DNA of 64,000 nucleotides from Lasiosphaeris hirsuta. Its lineage: Eukaryota; Ascomycota; Sordariomycetes; Sordariales; Lasiosphaeriaceae. The notes beneath the pieces were generated by a model. It was given only the letters and a program-made list of their open reading frames with translations, did no database searches and was not told the DNA's origin. Of this stretch, positions 9,287 through 21,229 are shown piece by piece (within the stretch, counting starts at the first letter, position 1; every line of letters begins with the position of its first letter). Location of the stretch: positions 2,232,001 through 2,296,000 of the forward strand of contig JAUKUA010000006.1 of assembly GCA_030549175.1 (NCBI GenBank), given 5' to 3'. A program made the position numbers and the translations under genes.

Positions 9287-12180
9287 ATGCTCTGGTTAGC
9301 TGACATGGATGGAGGAGGTGATGGGGGAAACCGTCGATGGGTGGCAAATGTGAGAGAAGGCAGCAAGACTGACCAGTAAGAAAAGGGGGCGTTGAGCGAC
9401 GCGACGTCGGGCTAATTAGCTGAAATCAATCAACCTGTAACCTGGCCTTGCCTAGAAGGCAAGGCAAGATAATACCACACGGAAAGAGGTCCGGCGTGAT
9501 TGAGAGCGGTTGTTGTTTATGAATGTCGAAGCGGATGCGGCTGCTGTTCAGGAGGACTCCCAGCCTCGCGCTCGAGGTCAGGATTAAGTAAGCACTTGGG
9601 CCTCCACGGCGATTGATATCGGGCACCAAAAGACCCAAGCTACTGACCCAACTCTCACAGAGGAGCGAACTGTCCAGTCTGGCGTCTATTGTCGGTATCT
9701 GGGATTAGAAGGGCGTTGATGGATGGATGATGGGGATGGGGGAGTTGCAGGAGCGGGAGTTGCGGGAGAGGGGATGAGGAGAAGTAGGTATGTATGTATG
9801 TGCCTCGGACTGGCCGCAGCAGGGTCTTCCATGGGCAACCACGGGTAGCTAGCGATTTGATTCCGCACATTAACTAGCAAGGGCCTAACTTTTCAGGGCC
9901 GCACACGGTGGCGATCTGAACACAGCGCGTCACCATAAGTTAGGTAGGGTAGGCGTGTCGACAAGGGGCATCCCGTGGGCTGCGGCACCACGACCGCCTC
10001 CACGCCAAGAGCAACAAAAAGGCGGGACTTACTCGTTAATTTTCGCTTCAAGATGAGCTGGGGAAGGCATGGGTGTGGAAAAGTAGATGGGGCCGAGATA
10101 AGAGACGCCGAAGAAGCACAATCATCACTCTGGAGCGGGTCACTCGTCATGGTTTTGAAGGTCGAGAGCGACCACCAGCGATGAAAACTGACCTCCCTGG
10201 TGCTCAATATCACATGTTGCTGCATCTGTTTAATGTCCAGTGCTCCAATGGGGTGTCGATACATTGCACCTCGGGACCGTGATCCTGTTTCAGAACACCT
10301 GTGTGTCTAGCAAGAGATGCTTCTCCTAGTCGACAGCCCTTATTACTATACGCCTTGGAAGAAAGATTCTAAATGAGGGCATTTGGGCGGCAAAGGGCCC
10401 TGGGACTGACTCGAAATATGCTTGGCATAAAACGGGTATTCCAGCACCACCCCTCCCCGTGCAGGCCTGAATGGGCATCCTGTGCCCACCCAAGACGCGA
10501 TCTTTCGCCGCAAACATGCTCTCTTCGTCGAGGGCGTGGTAATTCTGGGTGAACATGTGCAAAACAATGCCTACAATGGTACAGCACCCCCTAAATACGC
10601 CGCACACTTTGCCTTCCAGCGTGTTCTGCTAGATTTGGCCCTACAAGCATCCCATGGCCGGAAGTGGAACAGGTGCTACGTTTGCATTGCCAACTACGCT
10701 TATTTTCAGCCTTAGGGCCCTGAGCTCTCCGAGGATTTGTCGAGGATTGCGCCGGCAGCTACTATTTGTGATCCTCTTGGTTTGAGGATCAAGTTGCACA
10801 TGACGCGCATCCGCTCGCCACCCACCACCTTATATCTCCCTCTCCCATCTCGCAATGTCGGGTAGTACACCGAATTGGACCATGCTACCCGGGCTGAGAA
10901 TATCGGGACTGACCCGCGTCACGAAGAAGGGGAAGGTAGCGGCAGATCAGCACCATGGCGGGTTTTTTGTTTACAACAAATCACATTCTATTCACAGCAG
11001 AACGCACGCATTCCCGCCTTGAAAAGATAAGTTTGATGCCATGCTCAATCTTCGGATGCTCAAGCCAGTAGAAAGGACATGTTTGCCTCTGGCAGCATAT
11101 AAAGAGTTGGGGAACAAACCAGCTCCGGCCTCGTGGCATCGTGAAGTAGCCCCTTTTTGCCGCGCCTCTGCCATGCTTTGTGTTTACAAGGGGGGTCTCA
11201 CGGGGGGCTTTCTCGGCGCGGGTCGAGCTTCAGGTCGCTACAGCAGCCGCTCAAATCCCTTCACAAATCGAAGCAGAGCAGACTACCGCGGAATATGCGT
11301 GATGCCTAACGGCAGCCATTCAGCTCAATCAATGCCAGTGGTTTGGTTGATTCGACCTTTGCTCAATCGGTAACTTTTTAAAACCTTCAATACGCGATAA
11401 TTAAATCCATAAATACTTTTTTCGAGCGCAAAAGATGTGCAGAGGAAGGGAGTAAGGTAGCGGACAGAAAGACTGCTTTAAGGCATTTTCAAGAAACCTT
11501 TGTTGTCGGCATCATTATCTTCGGACTGTATGTTGTGGAGGTCTCCAGGATATGGGTAGATAACCTTACCCAGGGTTCGGGTTACTAAATAGGGAGGTTT
11601 AGCGCAATCACGAGGGCTAGGTATCTTGTGCACACACCCCACCACCCGCCTAGCCTTGGTATTTCACCTTGCGACCTGAGGCAACAAATATGGCAACAAG
11701 CGCCCGGCCCAATTTGGATGGAGCATCAAGCTCCACATTGGAATGACATTTTCTCACTGATACAGGTATCGTGCAAATCCTCTTTCCTCCTCCGCATCAG
11801 TATCTCCGAAGCCCGGAGGTAACGCCATCGTCATCTCGGCGGCGTAACTACGATACGACATTTTCTTCGGTATTGCGAACATAGTGAAGAAGCAATCGCG
11901 TCCCGGTTTAGTTCACGAAATTTTGAAAATGTGGATTGAGACAAAACGCTTCGGGTGTCGCTTACCTAATTTTCGTGTTCATGTTCGGCAGCCGGATTTC
12001 GGGTCTCGGATCTCGGGTCCGGCCCCGTAGCCCCGGCCGGACACACCCCCGAATCCTTCGTCGACTTCACAGAACTAACGTAGCCATAGCATTGGCTGCA
12101 AATTTGTAATCGGAGTCGCAAAACTGATCTGTCCGAGCGGGCCAACGGCAGCTGCCGAGCATCGCCTGCCTCTTCAATAA
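9287..12180. other. Long stretch without a recognisable gene
   Basis: Nearly 3 kb in which open frames are short (110 codons at most) on both strands, overlap each other and resemble no family. I see no rRNA or tRNA-like structure by eye. It may hold the promoter of the SDR gene or an unannotated non-coding transcript; nothing in the sequence decides. Confidence 0.4.
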
Positions 12181-12186
12181 TATAAA
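12181..12186 (+). promoter_or_regulatory. TATAAA box, SDR gene
   Basis: TATAAA, preceded by TTCAATAA, lies about 165 nt before the SDR start codon. The region between is CA-rich and free of ATGs, as expected for a fungal 5' UTR. Confidence 0.45.
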
Positions 12187-12280
12187 GAGACGGTTCGCCA
12201 ACAAGTCAGCTTCAGCTCCCTACACACTCATCCTCACACCAAGACTATATCCAGACTACATCCACACTCATAACTGCAAC

Positions 12281-12316
12281 ACACTCAACACGCTCAACAC
12301 ACTCAACACACTCAAC
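12281..12316 (+). repeat. 9-nt tandem repeat in SDR leader
   Basis: Four tandem units of the ACACTCAAC type lie between the TATA box and the ATG, with one variant base in the second unit. They fall in the presumed 5' UTR. Confidence 0.85.
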
Positions 12317-12349
12317 ACCCACACATCACACACAACCACAAAACCCAAA

Positions 12350-13213
12350 ATGGCACCGACTATCGTATTCATCACCGGCGCCAACAGGGGCCTCGGCAAG
12401 GGTCTCACCACCACATACCTCGCTCGCCCGGACCACATCGTCATCGCCGGCGCCCGCAACCCAGCCGATAGCTCGGCCACAGGGCTCGCCGACCTCCCCA
12501 AAGGGGCTGGCAGCCGACTGATCGTCGTTAAGATTGACTCAACGGTTGAGTCCGACGCCAAGGAGGCCGTCAGCCAGCTGGCGGCACAGGGCATCGATCA
12601 CCTGGACATCGTCATCGCCAACGCCGGCATTGCCACCATCTTCCCCTCGGTCGAGGAGCTCCAGATCGCCCATCTCAAGTCGCACATCGAAGTCAACGTC
12701 TACGGCATAGTCTACCTCTACCAGGCCACCCTGCCGCTCCTGCGCAAGGCGGCCAGCCCCAAGTGGGTGACGATCGGCTCTTCGGCGGGGAATATCGGGT
12801 GAGTTTGATCTCCGGAGAGACGTGACCCGCGCGCGGAGCTGACACGAAATACTAGGACCCTGCAACCCATCCCGAATGCTGCCTATGCCCCTTCGAAAAT
12901 AGCGGCGCACTGGATCACCAAGCGTATCGACGCCGAGGAGCCGGAGCTGACTGCCTTTGTCTTCCATCCTGGGTATTTCCCCCCCCCCCCCGGCCATTTC
13001 CCATAATTTAGCGTGGTCGAATCAGCTAACGAGGTCGACAGATTTGTCCAGACGGAAATGGGCAACTCCAGTGCCCGGAAATTTGGCCTGCCGGAAGCCC
13101 CGACTCCCGTTGCCGAGTCGATCGACGGCATGGTGAAGGTGATTGACGGGGCAACCAAGGAGGTCACTGGTGGCAACTTTTGGAACTATGACGGTGAACA
13201 GCTGGTGTGGTAA
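12350..13213 (+). CDS. Short-chain dehydrogenase/reductase
   Basis: Exons 12350-12798, 12856-12972 and 13042-13213 encode 245 residues, the usual SDR length. Visible motifs are the TGANRGLG dinucleotide-binding loop near the N-terminus, IANAGIA (NAG), SSAG and the catalytic YAPSK with Tyr160 and Lys164. HPGFVQTEMGN follows, formed across the second splice. The protein resembles cytosolic NAD(P)H-dependent reductases of the sniffer/carbonyl-reductase and norsolorinic-ketoreductase type; the substrate is unknown. The introns are 57 and 69 nt, and the second contains a 13-C run. It is tail to tail with a Zn2Cys6 regulator whose stop lies only 96 nt away. Co-regulation is possible but not shown. 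Confidence 0.88.
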
Positions 13214-13309
13214 TGCCTAGTTGAGCGCAGGCATCTCTTGGATCACCCCTGGGAAGGGTAAATAACATCTCATTCGAATAAACCAGACCACCTCCATGTA
13301 CTGAACCAA

Positions 13310-15881
13310 CTATGAATTCATTGCCGAGAAGTCTGGCAGAGTGGTGTCAAACATGCTGGCGAAGTCGAAGCCATCCAGGAAATCATCAGCCACCATGGCT
13401 TCCATGGAACCCATCCCCCCGAATATGGATATGGGATAGGAGAGTGACTCGTAGGACGGCTCGTCGCCTGGCGGCCAAAACATGGACAGCTGATTCAAGC
13501 CTACAAGTGGTCAGTCTGAATCCCCCAAACCAAGGACTTATCTTTAGGAACGTACCATTAGAACCACTGGAGCCGGGCGGCGTACTAGTCTCTTTTTGTG
13601 TGCTGGCTTTCGACGATGGGCTAGCCAACTGCACAACTTGAACACCCTGATCTCCAGTCCCTGCGTCAAGTGCCGCACCCAAGGTGGAGGTTCCAGCTTC
13701 CCTAGACTCCCTTACGTACTGCAGCGCGATATGGGCGAACCCCGACAGCATAGAGACAGGAACCACGCCTTCTGTGACATATTCAAGACGGCTAAAGTAC
13801 CCCGTCACCACATCCAGCAGCGCTAGGTTGGTCTCAGTCTCGGGGTGGTTAGGATTGTGCACGACCAGGTCAAAAAGAACCAACATAGCGGACAGGGGGA
13901 CAGTCCCCAAGATCCTGCAGGGAGTCAGCATTTCAAAGGACCAGCGGGCAATGAGGCTCCTACCACATGGGCGTATACGGCCGGATGACGATGCGTGTGG
14001 TCAGCTGAATCACCGCTCTGGCCCCGAGCATCAGCCGCTTCTTGGAAGCATCCATCCTCGCCGCGGCTCCCGCGGTACCCGTCCCTACATGAATATCCAT
14101 CCTGCAGAGAGACAGCACGAGAGAGTGGTACGTATAGTGCAGCCGCAGCAGCAGGATCGTCGCATCAGGGCTCCCGACGGGTAACGACACGCCGGGACCC
14201 GGACGGAGCCGCTGCGGAATCGACTCCCTCCACCGATCTAGGCCGTCCTGAACAACGCCGATAGCGGCCATGTACTCCCCGGTTGTCTTGATGCGCGCAC
14301 TGGCCGAGAAGATGGTTTCAAAGGCCTTGCTGCACAGGCGGCTCAGGCGTAGCGACGCGAGGAAGAAGTTGAAGCCGTCAAAGTGCGACTCCGGGGTCGC
14401 CGGGATCGGACAGCCAATGTCGTAGTCGGCAAGGGTGGGGCCCCGCCCGATCAGGAAACAGACCTGCCGCTCGAGGAGGTAGATGACCCAGAGGGTGCGG
14501 TAGCATGTCTGGTCGAACTCGGCGTTGGCTGGCTGGCTCCCTGCTGTGACGCGGTGGTAGCCGAGGCCCTTGGCCATGCGGGCGGCTTCGAGGGTCAGGG
14601 TCTCGCCGAGTTGGATGCAGGCGACGTTGAGGGCGAAGATTGCCTAGGATTTATTTAGTTCGGGGGTGCCCAAGTCTATTGTAGGCCGCTAGACATACCA
14701 TCGCCGTCACGGCCTGGATCAAAACGGCTGTTAGCACATGAAAGTTACCACTGGCATCCATCCAACACAGCGAAAAGGACTCTTGGGGCTCAGTCACATA
14801 CCTGTAAGTTCACCAAGGTCTCCCCCACCAACAAAATCGAAGGCAACAGAGCGAGGGTGTGCCGGAACAGCCCCCAGGCCTCGCTCTTGGCCGGATCAAA
14901 GCACCGATCCACGGCATAGTGACAGCCCAAAGCTAGCACGGTGTGATACAGCGCCGAAAAGGCCGGGTCTGATGCGAGGGTATCTGACAAGCCCGGAGCC
15001 AGCGCTCGACGCTCGAAATCGGAGCGGTCAAGAAACGGAAAGAGCGGATGGACATGGGCAAAATACTCCCGGACGTACGAGGCCGACACAGCCTCATCGG
15101 TACGGCAAGGCAGCTGTGACGCTTCGCGGACGCTTATCGGCGGTAGCGGGGGCTCAGCCGTGTTGGGCTTGCCGTTGGGGGCCGTGGAAGACGAGATGCG
15201 CTCGATGAGCTCACGGAGCTTACCGTGGCCGAGACGTTGTGAAAGGATGCGCATGCGTGACTCGGAGAAGAAGGCGAGGTTGAAGGTTGCCACTGGTAAC
15301 TATCAGTATCAAGTGGCATCACCGATGCTAGCGATCTAGTCTGGTATATTTACGACGGCGGTTGTAAATCTGTGGTTTTGGTCGTCTGTCAGCACCCCCC
15401 CCCCCCCCCCTAGTCTTTTAGGAGTTGAAGGCAAGAACTGTTTCTCACCTTGAAGATGCATTCCTCAGGTACATTGCCGACACCTCCCATTTTTGCAGGA
15501 TCCTCCAGCAGTCGATCAATGTACAGCTCCCCCTCTAGTGCAAGAGATGGCGGTGATGAACTCGGAGCTGCAATTTGGGCCACAGTAAGTAAGGCACTTT
15601 ACATATTGTGCTAAGGCCGGGCACGACATGCCTTGAACAGAAGACGCAGGTGAGTCAAAACGCCTCACCAGCCGTTTTGTGTGTATAAATTGGCATTGGA
15701 CTTGGCGCTTGGAACAGCTCTGGCACGATATACCACCCGAAGGAACTGGATAACGTCAGTGCTTTCCTGAGTCTCGATATCAAGTCACAATGCACTCACC
15801 AATACATCTCACCTTGCGACCCCTGCATTGGTTACACGTCTTTGATAGCCTGGGCACCAGCATTGTGGAGCTGTCTGCCAT
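13310..15881 (-). CDS. Zn2Cys6 transcription factor with fungal-specific TF domain
   Basis: Reconstructed exons are 15881-15800, 15745-15669, 15567-15449, 15369-15354, 15292-14802, 14713-14699, 14643-13964, 13914-13556 and 13500-13310, about 676 residues. Exon 1 starts MADSSTMLVPRLSKTC and holds CNQCRGRKVRC. After the first intron comes CQSCSKRQVQC, completing the six-Cys cluster (Cys 16, 19, 26, 35, 38, 45). The middle has the fungal-specific domain: YVREYFAHVHPLFPFLDRSD, then TCYRTLWVIYLLERQVCFLI and GRGPTLADYDIGCPIP. The tail is acidic/aromatic (FLDGFDFASMFDTTLPDF), like an activation region. All junctions keep frame except exon 2 to exon 3, where the phases disagree by one; that splice is unresolved. 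Two exons are only 16 and 15 nt. It is a nuclear regulator with unknown targets; the neighbouring SDR is a candidate. Confidence 0.82.
15395..15410. repeat. Poly-C tract (16 nt) in intron
   Basis: A run of 16 C (G on the coding strand) inside the third intron of the Zn2Cys6 gene, between donor 15448 and acceptor 15370. Confidence 0.95.
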
Positions 15882-16405
15882 ACTCTTCCCTGGTAGTGTG
15901 AGTGTCCGGCAAAGAAAAATGTTTGCAGCGGGGGTGCGAGGTCCGAAATCGAGATCCGAAACCCGAAGCTGATGAAAGGAAGGGAGGCGGTGATGCGTGG
16001 CAGAAGCGGCAATCTCCGCCCAACGGAACCGCCCTTTAAGTCCGATAAATCAGCCAATCCGATAGGTTGTTTCTTTCGCTCCATACCACCAGCGAGGGCT
16101 TTGTCGAGTTGAGGTTGAGAGCCAGTGCCAAATCAGCACAAGCAACTGCCGGCTCAATCAAGCCCGGAGCATGTCAACAGTAACCATGCCACTATGTGCT
16201 CCTTAATAGCCTCATTCCGGACTCAAATTTGGTAAACCGAAGACAGAATGGAAAATTCCCAAATTAGGCAAAGTAACTTGGCTAGAATTCCCGCTTGCAG
16301 GCCCTCTCCTCTGGGGATATAACCGGAACTCCATTCATTCTCTTCGAGCCTCACTGGAACAATACAGGCACATTTTGCTCATCACAATTCTGGAAAAGAA
16401 ACAAA
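15882..16405. promoter_or_regulatory. Divergent promoter region
   Basis: This region separates the Zn2Cys6 gene (-) from the secreted SnoaL-like gene (+). A GATATAAC TATA-like element lies at about 16316-16323, roughly 85 nt before the latter's ATG. No gene is seen. Confidence 0.4.
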
Positions 16406-17134
16406 ATGCACGTCACAACCATCCTCACAACGCTTGCTGTGCTAATCCCGGTGTTTGCCATCCCGACCGGGAATCCCGACGATACTACTCGCCAAATCCT
16501 CGCAAGACAAGCTCTCGCGGCCCCTCCCCCATGCGTGCGGTCGACACCGCCTCCGACCGCGGATGAGCTCAAGGCTCGCTTTGACAAGTTCGTCATTGCC
16601 TTCGTCGGGCCGGCCGGCAAAAAGAATATCACAGAGGCCTTTGAGTACATTGCTGCCGACTACATCGTATTTTTATGCGCAAATACTTTGAGGAATGAGT
16701 AGCTGACAAGTGCTATCAGAACCACAACCCTGCGGCCAAAAATGGGGCAGGCTCTGCTTGGGGCATCTTGAGTCCAATTTGGCAGGGAATGTCGCATACC
16801 TACATCCGATCCAGCATCAAGGGGGATATGTCGTGGGTGAACTATGGGACGAGCCAATTCGGTGAGATTGTCGACAGGTTTAGGTGGGAGGGTGGCTGCA
16901 TTGCCGAGCACGTAAGCATCACCCCCCTTGATGTGAATTTCCATGTCGCGGCAGTTGCTAACTATCCCTCGGTAGTGGGATGTCGGTGAGAGCTATCCGG
17001 CATCAAAGTGATCAACTGAAGGAGAGTTACCTCGAGATGAATGGCAGAGCAATAGCAGATACCCGATCTTTGATGCTGTGGACATGGGGTTGAAGGGGTT
17101 TGTTGACCCCATGAGGGCTTCGTTGGAGGCTTGA
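16406..17134 (+). CDS. Secreted SnoaL-like (NTF2 fold) protein
   Basis: Exon 1 (16406-16666) begins with a signal peptide, MHVTTILTTLAVLIPVFA, then a short pro-region. Next comes FDKFVIAFVGPAGKKNITEA and EYIAADYI. Exon 2 (16720-16911) continues NHNPAAKNGAGSAW and DRFRWEGGCIAEH, and exon 3 starts WDV at 16976. The order ADYI-NHNP and GGCIAEHWD is characteristic of small polyketide-cyclase-like (SnoaL) proteins. The 3' end has two readings. With no further intron the protein stops at 17011 after YPASK. Splicing 16986-17036 instead gives a longer tail ending DPMRASLEA at 17134. I prefer the longer form but am not certain. The function of the secreted members is unknown. Confidence 0.6.
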
Positions 17135-17506
17135 AAACGCCAAAAGTGTGGATTATGGGGCTTTGAAGCGATGTGAAAGGCGTAAAGTGAGTAAGAAATG
17201 GCGGTACCTTGGATATCGGATTGGGCGTGTCATGTCCGCTGTAGCCAGGCCTTGGGTACCTAGAGATGGTATATTCCGAGCCAGGCTGGTGTGCAAGCAG
17301 CTGATATGATGGAACCCCTCAACAAACATCCCTGAGAATTGAAGAGTTATGCCACTTCCGTACGCGCCTCCCCCCATTTACTGCCTGATGCTAGCTCGTG
17401 CTTTGAAAGACCTCCACAGCTGGTGCACCTTCCTAGCCCTCTTGCATCCTCTGTTAGTACAGGAAATTTCATGCACTGAACCTATCTCGGACACTACTTC
17501 AACTTC
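17135..17506. other. Intergenic
   Basis: Nothing recognisable. It lies between the 3' ends of two convergent genes. Confidence 0.5.
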
Positions 17507-20308
17507 CTACTGTGATCCAGGTGTAATCGCAGACGGGGAGACAGTCGTAGCAGTCGTTGATGCAGTCGCCTTCGGTGATGTTGTAGACGCACTTAGTACC
17601 GCCGACAGCGTGAAACCATTCTCAACACCCGCATCAACCAACTGCTCTTCGGCGTCGACTGCTATATCCTTCTCCGGATCTCCCAAGTCAGGCCATTTCC
17701 AGGCAAAGATCTCACCGCGGCCAAACACAACAGCATCATCGCTCACCAGCATTCTTCGGACCGCCGCGGTATCAACGTTTGAAGCAACCCCGCGAAGTAG
17801 GTTATGCGGGAGGAGGACCTGCGCCCTATCGCATCGGCGCACCATAGGCAGTACCGGTGCCCTACCACAACGGCAGGAGTAAGACTCAAACACGGTGCCC
17901 GCCTTGGGCCAGTAGATCCCCGGGGCAAGCTTCACGGGATTGGACGTCGTGCTGCCCTTCTGCCGGATAATCTGCGCAAGGTCGTAGGTGCCCACAGCCA
18001 AATGGTCCTTGTGCTTGGGGAGTTTTTCCCATCGGGAGCAGGCGGTAGCCCCGGCGGGCTCGAGCAGATCACCAAAGCCCTCGCCAAATAGCGTCACGGC
18101 TTTAATGGCGCGCGGGAAGTCTACCCAAGACTTACCCGCGCCCCGGAAGGCCCCAAGACGTACCACTCGTGGCGTCAGAAGCCGCCAAGCACTACATCCA
18201 TGAAGCGGTAGCCTTCGAGCTTGCTTCGCGGTGTGAGTTTGAGCGGGATTCCCGCGGAATACGAGTCGAGGGCGGCCTGGTGGTCGAGGAGCTGCTCGAG
18301 GGTGTGCATGACCTGGTTGATGCGGTCTTTAGGGAGGATGCTGCTGGATGTTCGGTACTCGACCTTGGTCGTATGGCCGTCCTTGGTGGTTTCCTCTGTG
18401 CGAATGTCATCGGGGTTGGGGAAGACGGGTTGTTCCAGGTTGTGCCGATTTCGCAAGAACTTGATGGCAGCAGCCGGGCTCGACACATCTGCGTCTTCTT
18501 GTAAGCTGGACGGGTCGAAGAGGCACTCGTCGGCAAGATTGCTACTGCTGTCGTGCTTGAGGGAGGCCCTGACGAGATGAAGCAAGGCATGCAGGCCGTT
18601 GCAGAGCCAGGCTCGGTGGTCCTAAACATCATACAAGACCACATATGAGCCGGACAAGGGTATAAAAGAGTCGTAGTATGCCGTCTCCCGCTTGATTATT
18701 GGCGACTTGTCCTTGCGGCCAAGCGAGAATTCGGCGCCAGCCGAGAGGAATCCGGCATCACCCGAGACGACAAACTTCTCGAGGGGGCACAACCAGGGCC
18801 GACGAAATCTGGACACGACCACCAAATCTCATGGTGTACGAGAGGGGAGCCTGTAAGTGCCACTAGTTATAACATTTTGGTGCTAAGTGTGTGAGACGCA
18901 CTGATGCTGTACGAAACCTTCGGCGCCCAGCCAAGAACATGTCTCGAGCTCTGAACAAGAGATTTTTCGGGACGACCGATTCCAGAGATAAGCCTTGTTC
19001 AAGAATCCAGGGATCAGAGTATGGTAGCCTGTTTCCCCTGATAATGAGGTGCCATTGGAAAACGTGGTCATCGTATCTTGTGGCGACAATTGCCGCGTTG
19101 AAGCCCTTCAACATGACCCTGTCGTTGAAAAAAGTCAGCTTTGGCGTATTCACCAGCAGTGCCATAGACTTCAGCAAAATATCCAAGCCTAAAACCTCCA
19201 CTCGATGGGAAATGGGGAAGCCGATTGCTATGACCAGATTCATCAGCAGGGGGAGCCAGCATGTGCCGGGAAGTCCAGAAAGATTATCATAATCCCGAAT
19301 TGGCATGACAAGAAATTCGAGTGTCAGATAATCCCATGATTGTCCAACAAGGTTGTGAGGGCGGCATTGTATGATCTGATCTGGATCAGTTGCTTCGCGT
19401 AGAGCTGCCCTAATCAATGCGAGCACCTCAATGACATCAAGAATGGAGTCAAATAGACCAGAACACTCAATATATACGCCAATCCCATCTATAACTCGAA
19501 ATGACAGCTGTGTGTTGTCAAATAGGGTCTCTAGATGCTCGATTAGTCAGTGGATAAGCAAATGTCCCATTACAGGGTGATCTCGGATCCCCAGCATTGA
19601 GTGCATACTTTGAGCCGTTGTTCCTGCGTCTGCCGCAGCCGCGGAAATGATACCGTGCAGAACCGTCTCCCCAATCATCGGCCATGCCTGCTTCAAGTAT
19701 TCTTCACATGGAAGCAACTGTGCTTGACGGGCACTGGTACCGGTGATTGTTAGGGCTGTCTTGAGAGAATGGCAGCCCTCGTATCCCTGTTGATCGACAA
19801 ATGCCCCGGGGGTCCCAGTGCATCTTTATTGAGATCGTTGCTGTTTTGTGCCCCGGAATTCGGGTTAATGAAGCCCAATGATTGATGCTTTCCAGTGATG
19901 TTGCCCCATCGTATTTCAGCCTCGGTCGGCACACCGCCGAAGAAGAAATCGTCGGACTGGGGACTCGGGCATGATTGTGGCCTCCTGCCAGAACAGCAGG
20001 GACCCTTGACTGTTCGTCAAGGGGATATGGGCCGGGGGAGCGGACCTGGATACGTGAGCAGCAACCTCTAAGGACCGAGTGAGCAGAGGCCTTCTTATAA
20101 ATCTTGTCGGACTAGAGACTCGGACATGATTATGGACTCCTGCAGGCGAAATGCTGTTTACATCAGGGACATCATGTATTTCGGTGTCGGGGACTTCAGG
20201 GAAACCATCAATTCGTAAGGGGTGTATTATCGGAGCGGAGCACAGGATGGCGGAGAGCTCTGTGTGATCCCTTGTTGTCCCGTCGCGTGCTGTCAATCGG
20301 GTAGCCAT
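17507..20308 (-). pseudogene. Large fungal protein of unknown function, decayed
   Basis: Several minus-strand frames line up as one large gene. An N-terminal part from about 20308 contains CEEYLKQAWPMIGETVL. A frame at 19426-18863 has GTCWLPLLMNLVIAIGFPIS, VMLKGFNAAIVATRYDDHVF and FQWHLIIRGNRLPYSDPWIL. A frame at 18825-18622 has FVVSGDAGFLSAGAEFSLGR and ends SGSYVVLYDV, a stop, then DHRAWLCNGLHALLHLVRAS. The last frame, 18166-17507, has KSWVDFPRAIKAVTLFGEGF and FESYSCRCG. I recall this order (CW-PLF-GFP, LKGF, QWH, VVL-D) from large fungal proteins of unknown role. The TAG at 18624-18622 stands where homologues have Gln, and near 18170 the frame slips by one. Expression as an intact protein is unlikely. 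Confidence 0.5.
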
Positions 20309-21229
20309 GTTGAGAGAATTGGCAAGAAGCTACAAAGGTGTTGAGCTAGAGGTGATAAATAGATAGCGGCAAGATGAAGCAGGCTTCATCCATTGTTAAT
20401 GACTCATTGAACAACGTGGTGAGGTCGAGGGAAATGCGAGCTGAAGGCTGAAGCTCAGTCCAGTGGTCACGGGATTTTGCAGATGTTGGCGTCCAAAGAC
20501 AAGCGACGGCCGTGCCTTCGTGCAAATCATACAACCCAGCCCTGATTTGCTTGTTAGCGCGGGATTTTAGAGCTCGATGTGGGCATGGGAAAGGCCTTTT
20601 AAAATGCCACAGATGCCTTCTTGGATGGTAGGCCTTGTGAAATGATCAACATGCTATTTGTAATGCCTACCGTAAATGCCGTTTTTTGATGCTACAAGGC
20701 CTTTGTAGGGCTGCGATTTCTCCCTTTTGCATCGGAGGAAAGGTCACGCGCCAACTAACAAACCAGTGTTGGATTGTGCCTATTGGCAGGGTCGCTCTTG
20801 CAGCAAAGTACTCAGCGACAATGCATTGGAGCCGCCACCTACCTACCTCGTGGTTTTCATACAAACAGCGGGGGTATAGGGATATCGTGCCCCAAGATGT
20901 TGTGTTGTTGTTCCTTAAATTATTTTACGGAATCCAGCAAAGCTTCCTGTGCCCGAAAATATCATTGGCATGCGCCGGGTCTAAAAGTCAAGTGTAAAAA
21001 GTCGCTAGTCTGTTCAGCCTATCATGGAATATTCTAATATTAAAAGGGGGGAAAGCTCCACCTGAATACCCATCAATATACCTCGGTCCCGGGTTTGATT
21101 GAGGTCGTAAAGTGGCAGTCAATCGCTCAAATACCCCTTGAAGGACTCACAGCCCCATCGGATGATGCCTACGATACGCTTCACCACTTTGCAAATCGTG
21201 AGAAGCCACTGCCATCAACGGTCAGTAAA
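20309..21229. other. Intergenic, divergent promoter region
   Basis: Short frames only, none recognised. It separates the decayed minus-strand gene from the esterase gene. Confidence 0.4.
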
